Shown: one piece after another, positions 5,877-7,800 of the stretch
Layout: every line of letters begins with the position of its first letter
Numbering within the stretch: position 1 is the first letter of the stretch
Origin: an uncultured Bacilli bacterium
GTDB lineage: Bacteria; Bacillota_I; Bacilli_A; RF39; UBA660
Length of the DNA stretch: 7,800 bases
Assembly: GCA_905235875.1 (NCBI GenBank)
Contig: CAJONL010000151.1
Location: forward strand, 1 to 7,800
Direction: 5' to 3'
Notes under the pieces: generated by a model
Told to the model about the DNA's origin: nothing
Seen by the model: only the letters and a program-made list of their open reading frames with translations
Database searches by the model: none
Position numbers and translations under genes: made by a program

Positions 5877-7097
5877 TCAAAATCCAAAATAAGTTTTTTC
5901 ATTATTAAGTTCTATATTTTTTAAATAAGCCATTTCACTTATTGTTACAAAATTATATCCATCTTTTTTTAACTCTTCCATAGCCATTAAAGCACCATAT
6001 ACTGATTCTTCATATATATCATGAACTAATATAATATTACCATTTTTAGCATGTTTTACTATTTCATCTTTTATTTTATTTCTATTTTTTAACTTCCAAT
6101 CTAAAGAATCAACATTCCAAAGTATTGTTTTCATATTATATAACTTTTTAACATGATTATTAACACTACCATAAGGAGGCCTTATATATTTAGGAGTAAC
6201 TCCTAGTATCTTATTTATTTTATCATTAGTATTATTTACTTCCTCTAATAACTTTTTATCTTTTAAATCTGTTAAATCCTTATGACTATAGGTATGTGAT
6301 CCAATATCATTTCCCATAAGATAAGCCCTTTTTAATACATCTTTATTATCTTCTATTCTCATACCTAAAGTAAAAAATGTTACTCTAGCACTATACTTAT
6401 CTAAATTATCAAGTAATATACTTGTAGTCTTACTCCTAGGACCATCATCAAATGTAAAACATAATAATTTTTTATCCTTTAACGATTCTATATCTCTTAC
6501 ACTAGGTACCAATAAATCTTTCCTAGGTCTATACTTTTTCTTAATAAAATTATTAATATCAGCCCAAGGAATTACCTCTTCATTATTATCAAATATTAAA
6601 ACTAAACCTTTTTTATTAAAATAAAAATTATTAAAATCTTTTCCTACTCTTTTCTTAAGTAAATTATAACTAGTATTATTATTTATAAAATCATGTATTT
6701 TATAATACTTATTATTTTTATCATATATATATGAAATAGTTTTATAACTATTTTTATTATTAATACTTTTTTTAATACTAATATTAGTAAAATAAATATT
6801 TTTATATTTTTTATTACTACTTAATAACTCATATTTAGAATAATATTTATTACCAACATCATTCAAAAACTTTTTCTTATCATTAGTAATAAATCTTCTT
6901 ACTTTATCATCTATTTCATTATTATTAGTAAGTTTATATTTTATATTTAAACTATAGTTTTTATTATTACTATTTACATAATATATACAATTATTTAAAT
7001 ATTCTGTGTATAATACTGAAATAAAAAAGAATATTACAATTAAAATAAAAGATAAAAAAATTGCCATAAAAAAGTTATTATTTTTAATACTATTCAT
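5877..7097 (-). CDS. Membrane-anchored polysaccharide deacetylase (CE4/NodB domain, PgdA-like)
   Basis: Probable peptidoglycan N-acetylglucosamine deacetylase, which removes acetyl groups from cell-wall glycan outside the membrane and commonly gives lysozyme resistance. The 406-residue protein has an N-terminal membrane anchor (about 9-30) and an Asn/Lys/Tyr-rich extracellular region (about 45-190) resembling the RsiV-like domain before the catalytic domain in PgdA. The C-terminal NodB domain is complete: TFDDGP (215-220) with base D217 and metal D218, SHTYSH (267-272) with metal ligands H268 and H272, RPPYGS (306-311), DSLDWK (330-335) and LVHD (357-360) with H359. The start is ATG 7097, with GGGGGA 7 bases upstream; a TTG at 7112-7110 would sit at the predicted transcription start. 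It stands between two DUF5684-type paralogues. Chitin or other glycan substrates cannot be excluded from sequence. Confidence 0.92.
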   Translation of the reverse strand: MNSIKNNNFFMAIFLSFILIVIFFFISVLYTEYLNNCIYYVNSNNKNYSLNIKYKLTNNNEIDDKVRRFITNDKKKFLNDVGNKYYSKYELLSSNKKYKNIYFTNISIKKSINNKNSYKTISYIYDKNNKYYKIHDFINNNTSYNLLKKRVGKDFNNFYFNKKGLVLIFDNNEEVIPWADINNFIKKKYRPRKDLLVPSVRDIESLKDKKLLCFTFDDGPRSKTTSILLDNLDKYSARVTFFTLGMRIEDNKDVLKRAYLMGNDIGSHTYSHKDLTDLKDKKLLEEVNNTNDKINKILGVTPKYIRPPYGSVNNHVKKLYNMKTILWNVDSLDWKLKNRNKIKDEIVKHAKNGNIILVHDIYEESVYGALMAMEELKKDGYNFVTISEMAYLKNIELNNEKTYFGF

Positions 7098-7104
7098 TAC
7101 TACA

Positions 7105-7110
7105 TCCCCC
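7105..7110 (-). promoter_or_regulatory. Ribosome binding site deciding the deacetylase start
   Basis: GGGGGA on the minus strand, 7 bases before ATG 7097. The site lies downstream of the alternative TTG (7112-7110), so that longer start is not supported. Confidence 0.65.
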
Positions 7111-7120
7111 AACTATAATG

Positions 7121-7129
7121 ATTATATCA
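7121..7129 (-). promoter_or_regulatory. Extended -10 promoter of the deacetylase gene
   Basis: TGATATAAT (7129-7121) on the minus strand is a perfect TATAAT with TGn extension. It directly follows the T-tract of the preceding terminator. The -35 region lies in that hairpin and is weak (TTTATG at 17-base spacing). The start point would be near 7114. Confidence 0.65.
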
Positions 7130-7130
7130 T

Positions 7131-7156
7131 AAAAAAAAGAAAGCATAAAGCTTTCT
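7131..7156 (-). terminator. Intrinsic terminator after DUF5684-type gene B
   Basis: On the minus strand AGAAAGC (7156-7150), a 5-base loop and GCTTTCT (7144-7138) form a perfect 7-bp stem that runs into eight T residues (7138-7131). The stem begins within the TAG stop codon (7157-7155) of the gene it terminates. Confidence 0.85.
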
Positions 7157-7550
7157 AACCTTCGTATTTACTATCTCCAAAGGCAAGTAATGGATATCCA
7201 ATTATTGAAACAAATAAAAGTAAAAAACCAAAGCCTACACCTTTACCAAATACTTTTGCAAGTCTAAATTGGAAAATAATCATATATATTCCATAAGCAA
7301 ATGGGACAAATAACATAATTAAAATATGCCACCATTCCATTTTTAAAATTTTTAATAATACAATTGTATTATAAATTGGAATTATAGCTTTCCATCCTTC
7401 CTCACCTGCTTTAACAAATATTTTCCACATACAAATAAGCATAAAAACTATAATTAATAGTGAAAAAATAATAGTTCCAGCTCCAACTCCTGCAAGAATC
7501 TTAGTTGCCATTACATCACTACTTGTACTAGTAGAATAAGGTTGATACAT
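7155..7550 (-). CDS. DUF5684-type small membrane protein (paralogue B)
   Basis: An integral membrane protein of 131 residues. A short Ser/Thr-rich N-terminus (MYQPYSTSTSSD) precedes about three to four hydrophobic segments (roughly 17-43, 73-96 and 104-123). The signature WKIFVKAGEEGWKAIIPIYN (42-61) is nearly the same as WKIFEKAGEKGWEALIPVYN in the protein at 5362-5835, and the C-terminus FGDSKYEG (124-131) matches its FDKSKYVG. It therefore belongs to the same DUF5684-type family, but is shorter. Function unknown; a membrane or envelope role is inferred from topology and from the adjoining deacetylase. The ATG at 7550 follows AAAGGAG with an 8-base spacer. It has its own sigma-A-type promoter at 7582-7610 and a terminator overlapping its stop codon, so it is probably a single-gene unit. 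Confidence 0.8.
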   Translation of the reverse strand: MYQPYSTSTSSDVMATKILAGVGAGTIIFSLLIIVFMLICMWKIFVKAGEEGWKAIIPIYNTIVLLKILKMEWWHILIMLFVPFAYGIYMIIFQFRLAKVFGKGVGFGFLLLFVSIIGYPLLAFGDSKYEG

Positions 7551-7581
7551 AATTAAAACTCCTTTCTATTTTTATAATTTT

Positions 7582-7610
7582 ATTATAAATAATAATTATT
7601 GAATTGTCTA
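7582..7610 (-). promoter_or_regulatory. Sigma-A-type promoter of DUF5684-type gene B
   Basis: TAGACA (7610-7605), 17 bases, then TATAAT (7587-7582) on the minus strand: only one mismatch to the full consensus and optimal spacing. It is the best -35/-10 pair in the window. The start point would be near 7575, about 25 bases before the ATG. Confidence 0.8.
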
Positions 7611-7641
7611 TAAACTAAATAACATTTTTTATCAATTTATA

Positions 7642-7674
7642 TTAAAATAGAGAGCTATTTTTTAGCTCTCTATT
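7642..7674 (-). terminator. Strong hairpin terminator after the right-edge membrane protein gene
   Basis: A perfect 12-bp stem, AATAGAGAGCTA paired with TAGCTCTCTATT, encloses a 5-base loop (7658-7662). On the minus strand it is followed by a short T-run, so it ends the gene coming from the right edge. The stop codon (7672-7670) lies inside the stem. The U-tract is short, so part of its role may be mRNA 3'-end protection. Confidence 0.75.
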
Positions 7675-7800
7675 CTATATAGTCAGTAAAATCATTATTT
7701 TTAGCTCTAACATTTTTATATACAATTGCTGTAATCAAAGTTACTACTGAAATTATAAAGAACATTAAGTATGGAGTAATTTTACTATTAACTCTGTAGC
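7670..7800 (-). CDS. C-terminal end of an unidentified membrane protein (cut by window edge)
   Basis: Only the last 42 residues are seen, entering from the right edge and ending TAG at 7672-7670. The other two minus-strand frames are interrupted by stops here. The visible text contains a single strongly hydrophobic stretch (YLMFFIISVVTLITAIVY, residues 10-27 of the visible part), then a charged tail (KNVRAKNNDFTDYIE). It thus looks like a final membrane helix with a cytoplasmic tail. The family cannot be named from this fragment. It has no LPxTG sorting signal. The stop is embedded in a strong terminator stem, which supports it as a genuine gene end. Its relation to the deacetylase block is unknown; the terminator suggests a separate transcription unit. 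Confidence 0.65.
   Translation of the reverse strand, partial: YRVNSKITPYLMFFIISVVTLITAIVYKNVRAKNNDFTDYIE

Noticed and set aside
5875..5880. Perfect TTGACA upstream of DUF5684-type gene A
   Set aside because: It lies only 8 bases from the TATAAT box, far too close for a -35 element, and is part of the last codons of the deacetylase.
7098..7112. Longer deacetylase start at TTG 7112-7110
   Set aside because: It coincides with the predicted transcription start and has no ribosome site; GGGGGA lies downstream of it and serves ATG 7097.
1..7800. Mycoplasma-type genetic code (TGA as Trp)
   Set aside because: Tryptophan codons in the conserved motifs are TGG, and TGA ends der and the deacetylase at the expected family lengths.
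1..7800. CRISPR array, tRNA or rRNA genes, insertion sequence, prophage or defence system
   Set aside because: No regularly spaced repeats, cloverleaf, transposase or terminal inverted repeats were seen. All long inverted repeats are explained as terminators or the ruvA leader hairpin.

Overview
The window is strongly AT-rich chromosomal DNA in which every recognisable gene lies on the minus strand, so transcription runs from high to low coordinates. Short intergenic gaps, AGGAG-type ribosome binding sites, TATAAT -10 boxes and the gene content (RuvAB, Der, tetrameric-type thymidine kinase, a SpoVIF homologue, a PgdA-like deacetylase) point to a low-GC Bacillota, most likely of the Bacilli. 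Tryptophan is written TGG and TGA serves as a stop (der, deacetylase), so this is the standard bacterial code and not the Mycoplasma code. The SpoVIF homologue suggests that the organism or its ancestors form spores. A gut-type uncultured Bacilli lineage would fit, but that is inference.

Read in the direction of transcription, the window starts with the C-terminal end of a membrane protein (7670-7800) closed by a strong hairpin terminator. Next is an envelope block: a small DUF5684-type membrane protein (7155-7550), a membrane-anchored PgdA-like polysaccharide deacetylase (5877-7097) and a second DUF5684-type protein (5362-5835). These are punctuated by terminators at 7131-7156 and 5329-5358. 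The two small membrane proteins share a 21-residue signature and a C-terminal SKYxG motif, so they are paralogues flanking the deacetylase.

The next unit is der (3973-5295), encoding the double-domain ribosome-assembly GTPase. It overlaps by 8 bases an unrecognised 164-residue protein with an HEYVH zinc-protease-like motif (3486-3980). Then comes a SpoVIF-like sporulation gene (3172-3426) with a TTG start and a possible sigma-K-type promoter of its own, ending in a terminator at 3152-3173.

The last unit runs from an extended -10 promoter at 3122-3149, through a leader of about 96 bases containing a hairpin, into ruvA - thymidine kinase - ruvB - YgjP-like metalloprotease - TrmH/SpoU-family RNA methyltransferase (cut by the left edge). 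It is tightly packed (gaps of 1 to 11 bases), so it is probably one operon joining Holliday-junction migration with thymidine salvage. The insertion of the kinase between ruvA and ruvB is its most notable trait.

No tRNA, rRNA, CRISPR array, insertion sequence or phage signature was seen. No gap longer than 300 bases lacks a gene. The best candidates for new biology are the der-coupled HExxH protein, the paired DUF5684 proteins around the deacetylase, the split ruvAB operon and the sigma-K-like promoter. None by itself demonstrates a new system.
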